NCBI RefSeq assembly: GCF_030272615.1
Contig: NC_081411.1
Coordinates: 837,240,136-837,304,135, forward strand
Length of the DNA stretch: 64,000 bases
Direction: 5' to 3'
Origin: Cryptomeria japonica
Taxonomy: Eukaryota > Streptophyta > Pinopsida > Cupressales > Cupressaceae
How positions within the stretch are numbered: position 1 is the first letter of the stretch; every line of letters starts with the position of its first letter. Below the pieces are notes generated by a model, which was not told where the DNA came from, ran no database searches, and saw only the letters and a program-made list of their open reading frames with translations. Shown here in pieces: positions 40,338 through 51,675 of the stretch. The position numbers and the translations under genes are program-made.

Positions 40338-40953
40338 TTTTTCTCATTTGAATCAATTAATATTTATTTGAATATTTATCCAAATGCAAATTATACAATT
40401 TAATTGAAATAAATGATTTTATTTTAATTGAAAATACCAAAATTCCTCCCACTTGCATTTTCCTACAAAATCCACTTGCATGCCTAAACCCCTTCTAGAA
40501 AATTTTAAACCTTTCCTAATTAACCTAATCCATCCCCTAAATATTGTCACATTCCTCAGCAAATTGGAGTCACTTCTCAAAGACTCCAAAGTCTTTGAAA
40601 AGCAATTAATGATTTGTGTGTTCAACAAATTAACCTCTAAAGTCTTCCAAACCACTTATGGCTCTTACATGACCATTAATGGTTAATTCCACTTGCACCC
40701 ATGGTTAAGGACTTTGACCCCAAACTTAACCCTCATGTAACCCATGTGTCTCTTCAAAGCATTTATTTCTTTGACTAGGGTAACCATCATGTCCCCTCAA
40801 GCATTTAGTGCTCCTTATCTCTCCTCTCAAGCCTCCTCATGGTGACACTTGTCAACATGGGATTGGGTTGAAAGTCTCACATGGATTGAATATCTTTCAA
40901 TCCTAACCCTTGTTAAGATTACTCAATCTTAACCCTTCATTTCCCCATTTCTT

Positions 40954-40963
40954 CTATAAATAG
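40954..40963 (+). promoter_or_regulatory. TATA box of D LTR
   Basis: CTATAAATAG is a textbook plant TATA box about 410 bp before the LTR end; conserved at 59378-59387 in the 3' LTR. Probable start of element transcription shortly downstream. Confidence 0.78.
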
Positions 40964-41375
40964 AACCCTTCTCCTCAAGCAAAAGAGAAGCATTAGAGTA
41001 TTGTTGTTATACTAGTATTAGCATAGAGCTTTTTCATAGCATCACTATCTACACTTGCATAGCATTTGCTTATCATATTCAACCATCTTGAATCTCCATA
41101 TGGCATCCATGGCTAGTGCTAAAAGCTGAGAGCTACACTCATTTGGGACTTGGAGAGGGGAGAAACAAGGGAGAAGCATCGAAAGGCATCATGGAAGCAT
41201 CTTAGGGAGGCTCTTCTCCTTTCTTTTATTTTGTTAAACTTCTTTCATGCTTTTTGAAATATCTTTTGATATGTTTGGAATGGTTTTTAGTTTTTTTGTT
41301 TTCTTTTTATGGTTGAAACTAACTTATTAACATTGAACTTTGTTGTTGCCTTGTCCCAATTTCCATGACATCATT

Positions 41376-41391
41376 TGGTGAACCCGACATG
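41376..41391 (+). promoter_or_regulatory. Primer-binding site of D (tRNA not identified)
   Basis: TGGTGAACCCGACATG two bases after the LTR, identical to the site in element C. Confidence 0.82.
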
Positions 41392-44077
41392 AATCAAAGA
41401 GCAATCATTTTGAGGACTACTAACTTTTGAATGTTTTAATTGACACATAGGTCATTCTCTTGCATTTTTGTTCTCAATTTAGCACCTTCGCAAATTGATA
41501 CTTTAGTGCTATTGTCTATATTATTGCTCTTTCGTGTTAAATAGCACTTCTGTTTTCACACAGAGTAGAGCTATTGTAACAGAGAGTTGTAAGAAAATTC
41601 CTTGTAACCAAAAACCTAAAATTTTAGGCTTGTAGAAGCCCACCAAAACATGCGGATTTTTCTAACTAATTATCTTTTGTGCAGGTTTTAACTAACCCCT
41701 ACAATAGGATTTTTTAGCAATTTTAGCTTAGGAAATAAATTTGTTCATATTTCTAACTTCATCTTTCAAGTTAGGATAAAATAAATTCATTTTCCTTTTG
41801 GGTTAAAATCAACTACACATTCATTTGGAGTTTTAAAAAGAACCACATCTTTCATTTAGAGCTCTAAAAAGAATCACACTTGTTCAAAGTTAAAAAGAAT
41901 CACAAAAACAAACACGCAAATATATTTTTTTTGTAAAGTTAGGAACAAATTCTTTTGGTGCTTAAAATCAACAAGACAAATTTTATTTCTTACATCAAGA
42001 TAAAACTCACAATCCACACTTCCATTTTTGGTGCAAATAAAATTCACAATCAACTTGTCTCATTTTTAAAGCAATTTTACTTCATGCAGACGTGTTTTTC
42101 ATTAAGTTGACCAGGATTTTCAAATTCTAGTTTACTCAAACAATTGCCTTTGAAAATTAAAAAGAACACCATGATTGTTGGAGCAACATCTCCAAATAGA
42201 TAGAAAATCATTGCGATGACAAGTTAAAAGGAACAAGTGAATTTTGTGTTTAGCACACTTGTGCAAAAGAGTTGGTCGAGTGGTCCTACTTCTAACACAC
42301 ACTATCCTCTCCCTTGGCTCTCGTGGTCCTAGGTGCAAGAGAAAAGTGTTAGTAACACTCAAAATCTTTATCTTTTTAAGAGAGGTCTGCCAAGAGACAC
42401 ATCACTCTTGGGAACGACCTCGCACGGTAAATCCTTCAAGCCACTATAGAAATCAGGTGAGAGTGAAAGCTGTAGCCTTGGGTATAGCTGTTCCTATAGT
42501 GTAACTGGCTGAAAGGACAAATGGGCCCCACCACCAGTTACAAGGCTCTTAAGTGAGTCACTGCAGAATGAACTTATGTCCAAAAACATCGAACATGAAT
42601 AAACACCTTTAAGTAGTATCCCACCCATTCTATTGATTAAGGATATTTGTGATATAATTTAGTGCAAGAGCATAGATGGTTTTTCTCCCAAGATACTCAC
42701 CATACATATTTCCTTGAGTAGAAACATAGCTTTTTGAAAAGTCACTTGTGGCTTGATAAAAGTGGTGACTCCCCCATCATAGGGATCATCTATTTGTTAT
42801 GCTCATGCAAGACTTAGTATATCACATCCTTACCTACCAAGGCGGGATTCATAAGGTATGTAGTACCAAAGTAGAAGAAATATCAAGATGTGGGCTAAAT
42901 TTATCACAACTGGCCATTTGACCTTAGGGATAAAAAGTGTTTGAAGTGTGTTCATTTTAGTCAAAACCAAGTGCAAATTGAGCCGACTTCAGGCTTTGGA
43001 AATACACCTTAAAATACATCTAAAGGAAGGGTCATATACAAGTCCAAGGATTGGGTTGACCTAGACCCATACTCATTTGTGCCTTTTTAGGCAACATTCT
43101 TGTGTTTGTGTGCTTGCTTTGTTTTCTTGTCAAAGAAAAATCAGAAAAAAATCGCTTCCAAAAACAAAGTATTCATCCAACCAAACATTTCTCAAAAACA
43201 ACCAAACACATCAAAAACAAAGTGCAAACAACAAAGAGTCAAATTTTATGACCATTCTTCACATCTTGTGAAAGAAGAAGTGTCATCAGAATATCAACTT
43301 GAAAAGAAGACCATTAAGCTCAAAGGCTTTGATCAAAAGGAGAAAATTCTTCTATCTAAATAGATAAATCTTTGTTTCCCATAGAGTTTTTCTACGTCAC
43401 ATGCGTCTCTACCTTCAAGGCAAAACAAACGAATTCAATTTAGAGTCATTGAACCGCAGAGCTTTTATGCAATATAGAGCTTTGAGTTATCACAAAAACC
43501 AAGGAGGCAAGATTAATCCCAACTTTTTCCCAAACATTTGTATCACATACAACATAGCTCGAGAAGTGCCACCAATGCTCGAAAGGGAAGAGGTAGAATT
43601 TGTTCCATTTGTGACACAAAGCTTTTATTGAAGTTAAAATAGTTCATCCATTATCTCACTCATACATCATCACTTCATCATCAATCCGTTCCAACTCTCA
43701 AAACATTAAGAGGTTCTTGTCCCAAGTTCTCTTTTAGATATTGCTTGAATCAATCACATCACATTACTTTTTAGATTGTTTCTATATCTAGGATAAGCTC
43801 ATCCTAAGAGACACATCTACGTAGGTTAAAACTAGTTCATGAGTGAATCCTCTCATTACTAGGTAGTTCAATCTATAACACATCTCAGATTTCTCTACAC
43901 CTTATCACATCCAACCTTATCAAAACAAACAAGGAATTCAAAGAAGGAATTTTGGTTACATCTACCTTAAAAGTGCTAGAGATCCACATGCAACACAATT
44001 CACCAACCATCAATCTTTCATTTCATCAACAACTCATCATCATTTTCACACAACTTCAATAAAAGCTTGTAAACAAA
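41392..44077 (+). other. Leader of element D
   Basis: 2.7 kb without a supported gene. Several short open frames (43077-43363, 43401-43631) have no recognisable domain. Long leaders are usual in Tat/Ogre elements and may hold packaging signals; none can be pointed out here. Confidence 0.6.
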
Positions 44078-45853
44078 ATGGCCCAAACCCGATCACAGTC
44101 AAGGCAAAAAGAAATAGAAATGGAAGAAGAAGAAGAGGAAAATCTCAATGAATTTCAAGAAGCACTTGGAGGAAATGCAAATGATGAAAACCCAAGTACT
44201 CCCACTCTTGCAACAATAGAAAGGGCCCAACATAACCCTCTCTTTAACAGACTTTTTGATGAAATACTCAGGAGCAATGTGGATGCTCACTTCTTAAAAC
44301 TCACTCAAGAAGGAGAAAAACTCCCCTCTGACTTTGATCTTGCCTAATTAAGACAGGCATCTGAAAGACAAAGTCACCATGAAGAGGAAAGAGGTAGAGA
44401 TCCCATCAAATATAACATTCCTCGAGGTAACCCACCACCTCCTCCTCCAAATGAAATGGACATGTTGTGGCAACAAGTCGAGAATCTCACCCAACAACTT
44501 CATAGTGGTATCAAAACTAACCAATTCTCACTCAATGGCATCTGTCCCTATCCTTTTGATAGGAATCTTTATATGCCACCCTTTCCACGCAAATTCAAAA
44601 CACCCAAATTTGAACAATATAGAGGAAAGGGAGATCCCCGTGATCATGTCAGAGAATTTCATTCCGCTTGTCTCGAAGTGGCATATGAAGACACCTACCT
44701 AATGCGCCTTTTTCCCCAAAGCTTGGGAGGAACAACCACATCATGGTTTTCCCAACTATCAGGTGGCATTAGAACATTTGAGGAACTCATCCAAAAGTTA
44801 CTAGCTCATTACTCTCATAACATTGAATGCGACATCACCATGGCCGATCTGTGCAACACCAAACAAAAACTAGGTGAACTATTCTCAGTATTCCTGTAAC
44901 GATGGCGTCAAATGTCTAGCAGACATTCTCTTTAGTTACCTGAACGAGAACTAGTGGAAATATTCATTTCCAACTTAAATGAAGAAATGGAATTTCACTT
45001 GGATGTCAAAGACATAGAATCTTCTAATGATATGATCACCAAGGATTTGAAGTGTGAACGGGCACTCATCAAGAAAGGACTCATCAAAATCTATAATGAA
45101 CCAAAGGATGGTCCTCGCCCATGCTTCAATAGTGATAAACCAAGCTTCTGGAACAAAAACAAGAATATCGTCAATGATGGGGTTGTGGATGCCAAGACTA
45201 TACAAAGTGCACAACCTATGGTTTGGTTTGCAGGATAGAATCCTCCACCTCAGAATAACACAAATGTTCCTTCTAATCAAGGTCGCATCACATCTCACGA
45301 TGAACCAAGACCTCATCAGCAAAAACAAAAACACACATACACTCCCTTAGGGGAACCCATTGAAACAGTATTGCGACAACTCATTTCTCAAAATTTGGTC
45401 ACTCTCCCTAAAACATCAAACTATGAACCTCAGGTCAAACCTGCATGGTGGTGAGATACTGAACATTGCAATTTTCACCAAGGGAGAGGACACAAGACAA
45501 GTAATTGTCATCGATTGAAAGATCTTATTCAGGACCTTATTGACCAAGGAGAAATTGAAATAGAAGGACATGACCCAAAAAAAACAAACAATGATCATCT
45601 GATGTTCAAAAATCCACTTCCATCACAAGATCAAAGGGGTCCTTCCACTTCCCAGTGAGGCACTGATACCACGGATTATACGCAGGCTGCATATAATTAC
45701 ACTGTAAATCACCTGTATGATGCCAGTGAACAAGTTGTAGCTATAACCATAAAAAATCCCAATTACAATTGCAATGTTGTTACACATCGCGGTAAGGTTA
45801 CCATAAAGACAGCTCCACAAGGCACCACCTCCATCCCAAAGTAGTACAATCTT
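44078..45853 (+). pseudogene. D gag
   Basis: ATG at 44078 (MAQTRSQSRQKEIEMEEEEE, strongly acidic start) opens the Gag-Pol frame. The capsid domain lies at about 44590-44900: FKTPKFEQYRGKGDPRDHVR, GGTTTSWFSQLSGGIRTFEE. A Cys/His knuckle variant (CNFHQGRGHKTSNC) sits near 45465-45506, the same form as in element C. In-frame stops: 44345, 44897, 44933, 45236, 45452, 45656, 45842. All downstream pol pieces are in the same frame, so Gag and Pol were one translation unit or separated by in-frame means. Inactive. Confidence 0.88.
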
Positions 45854-46840
45854 GTGGAACAATTAGACAAAATGCCTGCACTTATATCCATTTTAGAGCT
45901 ATTGTGCCTATCACCATCTCATAAAACAATCTTGGATCAAGCACTCCAAGAGGCATCAGTCCCTGCAAATCTAAATACAGACCAATTTCAAGCCATGGTT
46001 GGAAGTCTAAAGTCATCACCTTGTCTCACTTTTTCTGAAAGTGACAACTCTTCTTTCCAGCAACCTCATAACACTTCACTACACATTGAAGGCTTTATTA
46101 ATCAGCATAGGATCAAGCGAGTCTTGATCAATAATGGAGCAGGCTTAAATATTTGTACACTACAATTGGTCACAACATTGGGATATGCCATAGAATCAGT
46201 GGATCCCCGTAAGAAGATCACAATCAAAGCCTATGACGATGCAGAGCATTCATCCAAAGGAGCTATGGTACTACCAATCTGAGTGGGCCCTGTGGTAAAG
46301 CACATCATCTGTTAGGTTCTGGACCTTCCTTTGCCATACAATCTATTGTTAGGAAGACCTTGGATACATGCCATGCAAGCCGTTCCATCTACCTACCATC
46401 AATGTATCAAGTTCCCACATAACGGTGTAGAGATCACAATCCTGGGCGATGGAAATCCCTTTGCATATTGCCATAATATCAGCCATCAACCAGAGATTAC
46501 CATTCCTAATAATAGAGAAGCCATTTCCTCCACATCATATATAAGTCCCACTTCACTTGCCAGTTCGAACACCACTATACCAAAGCAAGAAAAGCTTAAA
46601 ATGAAAATAGCAGAGGAAGGTCCTGGGGAATACAACTTGAGTCAACTCTTTTGTGTAGGACAAATGCCCACTTCTCCTAGAACACATGGTAAACCACAAC
46701 AGTTACTCCAGCAACCACTGATCATGCCAGCATGTGCTTTGATGCCTTTCATCCTTGGAAAGAGTCAAGAAGAAGAAACCCAAGATGAGGACTTAGCAGA
46801 ATGGATCTATAAAGATCCCATCACCACCGATATACCACAA
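45854..46840 (+). pseudogene. D aspartic protease
   Basis: Retropepsin region: TSLHIEGFINQHRIKRVLIN, NGAGLNICTLQLVTTLGY, then [20 protein letters not shown] and [13 protein letters not shown]. The expected Asp of the I-D-N/G-G-A turn is Asn (INNGAG, about 46127-46144), consistent with one G-to-A change in ATCGAT, so catalysis is lost. Stops at TGA 46280 and TAG 46313 lie between the active site and the LLGRPW block, in frame. Confidence 0.88.
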
Positions 46841-48160
46841 GCTATGCTTCCTACGGATCAATATGGCAAAGGCCTCCTCATTATGAAAAGAATGGGGTAT
46901 GATGGTCAGAGTGCTTTGGGATATTGCAAACAAGGACAACATGAACCACTACTGCTAGAATTAAAGCCCAAAGGTAATACAGGCCTAGGCTTTGAAAAAG
47001 AGATCTTTCCTAAGCTTAGATTCAAAGGAAAACCCAGCAAACCATTATGTCAGCCTACTACAAAAAGGACACCTTTCATTATTAAAGCAGCATCAAGCAC
47101 CATCACAACTGCCCCACCGAGGCTCAAAATCCCAATACAACCATCACCAATGCCATTCATCCCACCAAGTGAACCAATAATCCCATCAATAGTACCATTA
47201 GCAGCAACAACTGTATCAGAACCTGCAACAGCATCTATGGCACCAGCAGTTCCAGCAGAAGCCACTGAGTCAACACTACCGATACTCCCTGTACCAAATT
47301 CTTTAATCCCCATCGATCTTCCTACAACACCAATCACTACAAAGGTACATCAACCAATCACACCTGCAGTATTTAACTCAAAAGACATCCCAGTATGGTA
47401 TAGTAATCGGATGCTAGAAAGTGACTCAGAGACTGACTCACATGAGTGGGAATTTGATTCTGTACAGCTTAACACTTCAGATGAGGAAGACACATCACTA
47501 CCTCCACCACACAAAGACATCCCTATTTATGGAGAAGCACAAATAAAGACCACTTGGGTTCCTGAGCTGGAAACATCTTCCACAGACCCTACGTCTCATC
47601 CTATGCTTGATTCTGACAGGGAGAGTACCATCAATGACCTTCACCATTACGTCTTAACCCTCACTGATACATCTGACGCACTTAACCTAATCGATGAAGT
47701 AATGCCCATTATCCACCCTAAACTCATCGAATGGAACCAACCAAATCCCCCATGTCTTGACTTCTTCCAAAATGATGAGGCCATCATTGACTTTTTGGAA
47801 TTAAGGGATAACCTACCAAGCGGGGATCACAAAGCTGGATTCGCCATTAAACTTAATAGCGCAGCATACTTCAAGGCGGATGCCAAACCTTTCAGCTGCA
47901 AAAATATAACAATAAAACATGGATCTTCCAGTGAAAACCACACCGTGGCACTGTTTGATTCAACAAAAGTAAAAAGAAAGAGCGTATCCAATGGTGAAAA
48001 CCTCTCTGAGGTGCCTAAGGATGAAGGGTTTGACATTCTCCCTGCTAATGCACAACAAGAATGATCAATGATTCTCATCAAGGAAACCAAAGAATACAAT
48101 GTGGGGACTCCTGAAAATCCTTATCTCATACATCTAGCATCTCTTCTCACTCTAGAGGAA
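46841..48160 (+). pseudogene. D G-patch-like domain and protease-RT spacer
   Basis: Residues at about 46861-47010 read [20 protein letters not shown], then [20 protein letters not shown] and LGFEKE. The pattern of aromatic-Gly, LG, Gly, P and GLG matches a G-patch, an RNA-binding glycine module known from some retroviral and Tat-group Pol proteins. A Pro/Thr/Ala-rich low-complexity spacer (about 47080-47400) and an acidic segment follow. Open from 46331 to TGA 48062. Function in the element unproven. Confidence 0.65.
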
Positions 48161-49120
48161 TAGCCTAAGTTTATAGAGTTCTTTCAGAAGCGTCATATCA
48201 ACTTTGCATGGTCATATGCAGACATGCCTAGGCTTGATTCTGATTTAGTCATGCATCACCTCACCGTAGCAGAAGGAGACAAACCTGTCAAGAAGAAGCT
48301 TCGTAAGATGCATCCTCAAATTGCAGTGCTAGTCAAAATAGAACTCAAGAAACTCCTAGATGTTGGATTCATTAGACCAATTGATTACGTAGAATGGATC
48401 TCCAACATTGTGCCTGTCGGCAAACCAAAAGGGGGCATCCGCATTTGTACTGACTTCAGAGATCTGAATAAGGCCTGTCCTAAGGATGACTTCCCCCTAC
48501 CAAATATCAACATCATAGTGGATCTAACAGTTGGACATGCCATGCTTTCACTCATGGATGGCATTTTAGGATACAATCAGATAAAGATCGCACCAGAAGA
48601 TCAACATAAGACAACCTTCACCTGTCCATGGGGCACATATTGTTGGAATGTGATGCCTTTTGGTCTCAAGAATGCAGGAGCAACCTATCAAAGAGAAATG
48701 ACCACCATCTTCCATGACATGATGCATACTATGATGGAAGATTATGTGGATGACTTACTAGAAAAATCACTCACCAGAGAAGGGCATCTCCACATCTTAG
48801 ATAAAATGTTTGATAGACTGGAACAATACCATGTTTGACTCAACCCAAAGAAATGTGTCTTTGGAGTAACCTCTGGGAAGCTTCTAAGATACATTGTCTC
48901 AAGCAAAGGTATTGAGGTCAACCCAGCAAAGGTAAAAGCAATCATGGACATGCCACCTCCAAAGAATATCAGTCAGCTAAGGACATTACAAGGTCGGCTT
49001 CAATCCATCTGAAGATTCATTTCACAACTGGCTGATAAGTGTCACCCATTTACACACCTGCTACACAAGAACATCCGCTTTCAGTGGGATGCCCGATGCC
49101 AACAAGCATTTCAGACGCTT
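48161..49120 (+). pseudogene. D reverse transcriptase
   Basis: Open at 48224-48838: VKKKLRKMHPQIAVLVKIEL, VPVGKPKGGIRICTDFRDLN, KACPKDDFPLPNINIIVD, then MLSLMDGILGYNQIKIAPED, TTFTCPWGTYCWNVMPFGLK and the catalytic YVDD at 48743-48754. The palm motif SFMDG is represented by SLMDG. TAG at 48161, TGA at 48836 (an Arg is likely before LNPKKCVFG) and TGA at 49010 interrupt the frame. The connection domain follows (SQLRTLQGRLQSI, RFISQLADKCHPF). Confidence 0.92.
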
Positions 49121-50038
49121 AAAGACAATCTCATGAATCCACCATTGCTGATCCCACCAGATCCAAGTAGACCATTATTACTCTATATCTCAGCGACAAG
49201 TACAACATTGGGTGTACTATTGGCACAACATAATGCAGAAGGGAAAGAATGTGTTGTTTACTACATTTCTCGTACACTGGTGGGCTATGAACTCAATTAC
49301 ACACCTATTGAGCAAGTTTGCCTAGCAGTAATCTTGGCAGCAACTAAACTGAGACACTATCTGTTAACACGCAAAGTACAACTCATTGCAAAGATTGATC
49401 CACTCAAGTATTTACTCAGCAAAGCACCATTGGCAGGCCGCTTGGCCAAATGGGTGATGATTCTAAGTGAATTTGATATCGAGTATGTAGACCATAAAGC
49501 TATCAAAGGTCAAGTTATTGTAGATAAGTTGGCCGATGCACCTCTCATAGGCGATCATCCTCTCATTTCCAATTTTCTAGATGAAGAGATATTCATGATC
49601 ACAACAGTACAACCATGGAAACTATATTTTGATGGTTCATACACTAAGCATGGCTTGGGGGCAGGCATTCTATTTATCACACCTCAAGGTGAAAGCATCC
49701 CAAAGTTTTACAGGCTCACATTTCCATGCACTAACAACATAGCAGAATATGAGGCCTTGATCACAAGACTCAGGCTAGCCGTACAATGGAAATTACAAGA
49801 ACTACAAGTATATAGCGACTCACAACTGGTCATTCGACAAGCAACTGATGAATATCAGACCAAGGATGATAAACTCATGCCATATAAGAAAATGGTGGAC
49901 AATCTAAAGTCATCATTTACTACAATTTCCTTTGAGCAGATAACAAGAGATCAAAATCGAGCTGCTGACGCTATGGCTACCATCGCATCTCTCCTAGATC
50001 TTCCACAGAATTCAACACGCTATGAGTTCTTGGTAGAA
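49121..50038 (+). pseudogene. D tandem RNase H domains
   Basis: A 302-codon open stretch with two RNase H modules. The first (about 49130-49560) has LLLYISATSTTLGVLLAQHN and CVVYYISRTLVGYELNYTPIE and ends VIVDKLADAP; its catalytic acids look lost, as is usual for the first domain in Tat elements. The second (about 49616-49990) is archaeal-like: WKLYFDGSYTKHGLGAGIL with Asp at 49631, NNIAEYEALITRLRLAVQ with Glu, and VYSDSQLVIRQ with Asp, so its active residues are present. This dual arrangement is the main reason for placing D in the Tat group. TAA at 50039 follows. Confidence 0.9.
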
Positions 50039-50041
50039 TAA

Positions 50042-51367
50042 CTTTGGATTCCTGCTTATGATATCCCCAAATCTGAAATGATATGTCACCTTGTCGGTTC
50101 TAAATCCCCATGGTACGATGAATTCTACACCTATCTTCGTGATCACACCCTTCCTCCCAACCAATTGAATAACCAACATAAAACCTTCATTCGCCAAACT
50201 GCTCGATATACCATTATTGCCGAAACCCTATACCGACGTAGTCTTGATATTACTCTCCTTCGATGTCTCGAAAAAGATGAGATAACAAAGGCCTTAGAAG
50301 TAGTACATTAAAGAATTTGTGGAACTCATGCAAGCGGTCCGTCACTAGCCAAGAAACTCCTACACAATGGATACTATTGGCCATCTATGGAAAAAGACTC
50401 CTACTACTTTGTCAGAAAGTGCAAGAAATGCCAAGTTCATGGCGACCTGATACATGCACCGGCACAAGAATTGCAACCAATCACAACACCATGGCCTTTT
50501 TGTCAATGGGGCCTTGACCTTGTAGGTAAGATCCATCCATCTTCATCTAATGGCCATAAATTCATTATTACTGCCACCGAATATTTCACAAAGTGGATCG
50601 AAGTTGTTCCACTTACCCAAGTCACCAACAAATAGATTGCCTCATTCATCCTCAATTACATCATTTGTTGGTATGGTGTACCCATGTCCATCATCACAGA
50701 TAATGGGCTTCCTTTCAAAAATCAAGATGTCTGTGAACTCTGTGAGAAATTTCACATCCAACACTGCTTTTCCACTCCCTATTACCCACAAGGCAATGGT
50801 CAGGCCGAAGCATCCAATAAAAACATATTGAGGATCCTAAAGAAGACAGTCAATGATGCCGGCCATGATTGGCATGTTCAACTAAATCCAGTGTTATGGG
50901 CATATCGAACTAGCATTCAAACCCCTACAGGTGCAACTCCTTATTCATTGGTCTATGGTGCATAAGCTATCTTGCCTATTGAGGCCGAGATACCATCATT
51001 ACGGGTTTCCTTGCATAATCTGATAGATGACGAAGCATATAGAGTCTCACGCCTCCAGGACTTAGAGCAACTTGATGAGAAATGACAAGTTGCATACAAC
51101 CACCTCAAAGCCTATCAACAACGCATGAGCAGAAGCTATAATCATCGAGTTAAGCCTCGTACCTTCGAGGTGGGTGATCTTGTTCTTCGAGAAAATCCTT
51201 GTAACCAACCAAATCGAGAACATCAAGGAAAGTTTGAATCAAATTGGCTGGGTCCATATGTTGTCACTACTATATTTGGGTCCGGGGCATATCAGTTGGC
51301 TACTTCAGAAGGAGAACCATTAGCAGATTCGATCAATAGCATGCACCTCAAACGGTTTTACACATAA
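50042..51367 (+). pseudogene. D integrase
   Basis: Zinc module HxRICGTHAS and KCKKCQVHGD; the core has WGLDLVGKIHPSSSNGHKFI (first Asp), MSIITDNGLPFKNQD (second Asp), GQAEASNKNILRILKKTVND (Glu, near 50804). The C-terminal module is LGPYVVTTIFGSGAYQLATS (GPY/F type), with no chromodomain. In-frame stops TAA 50309, TAG 50633, TAA 50963, TGA 51083; normal end TAA 51365. The first four are shared with D2. Frame is unbroken from gag to here. Confidence 0.92.
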
Positions 51368-51670
51368 GCTGCACAGAGTATCAGGCTCCCATATATACTG
51401 GCAAAAATACCAAAAACATCCAGATAAATGACCTGAAGAAAACACAAAAACATCAAAAGAGTAAAGAAAAATCATGCATCCAAATGGTGAACAACCAGTC
51501 CGGTGGCACCTTGGGTAAGTGCGATGGTGAAAACCTGGAAAACAGGCGCCACTCATAAAATACTATGGCTCCATTGTCCTTCAAACATGTTGCGATCACA
51601 TCTACTTCATACATACATCCATCCATCCATCAACCATGGCTTGTTATAAATCTACAAATCCAAGAAAGTA

Positions 51671-51675
51671 CTGCA
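51671..51675. repeat. Target-site duplication CTGCA, left copy (element F)
   Basis: CTGCA precedes TGTAATGCCC and recurs at 55972-55976. D2 has a single uninterrupted CTGCATGCATCC at 37550, the empty site. Confidence 0.92.

Larger units (their letters stand above)
39559..41373 (+). repeat. LTR shared by D2 (3' side) and D (5' side)
   Basis: 1,815 bp, starts TGTAGTCACATAAAT, ends CCATGACATCA. PPT AAAGAGGGGCAAA abuts on the left and the PBS on the right. It differs from the partner LTR (57983-59796) at about 5 of the first 230 bases. AT-rich start, a 79-bp tandem duplication with a perfect hairpin, a 30-bp minisatellite and a clean TATA box. Confidence 0.94.

Noticed and set aside
47050-47337. 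Antisense 95-codon Gly/Ala/Ile-rich frame in D
   Set aside because: Mirror of the Pro/Thr/Ala-rich spacer on the sense strand.
44078-51367. Idea that the many TAA/TAG/TGA codons are corrected by U-to-C RNA editing
   Set aside because: Such editing is known from plant organelles of some lineages; this is nuclear retrotransposon DNA with LTRs and TSDs. Deamination explains the pattern more simply.
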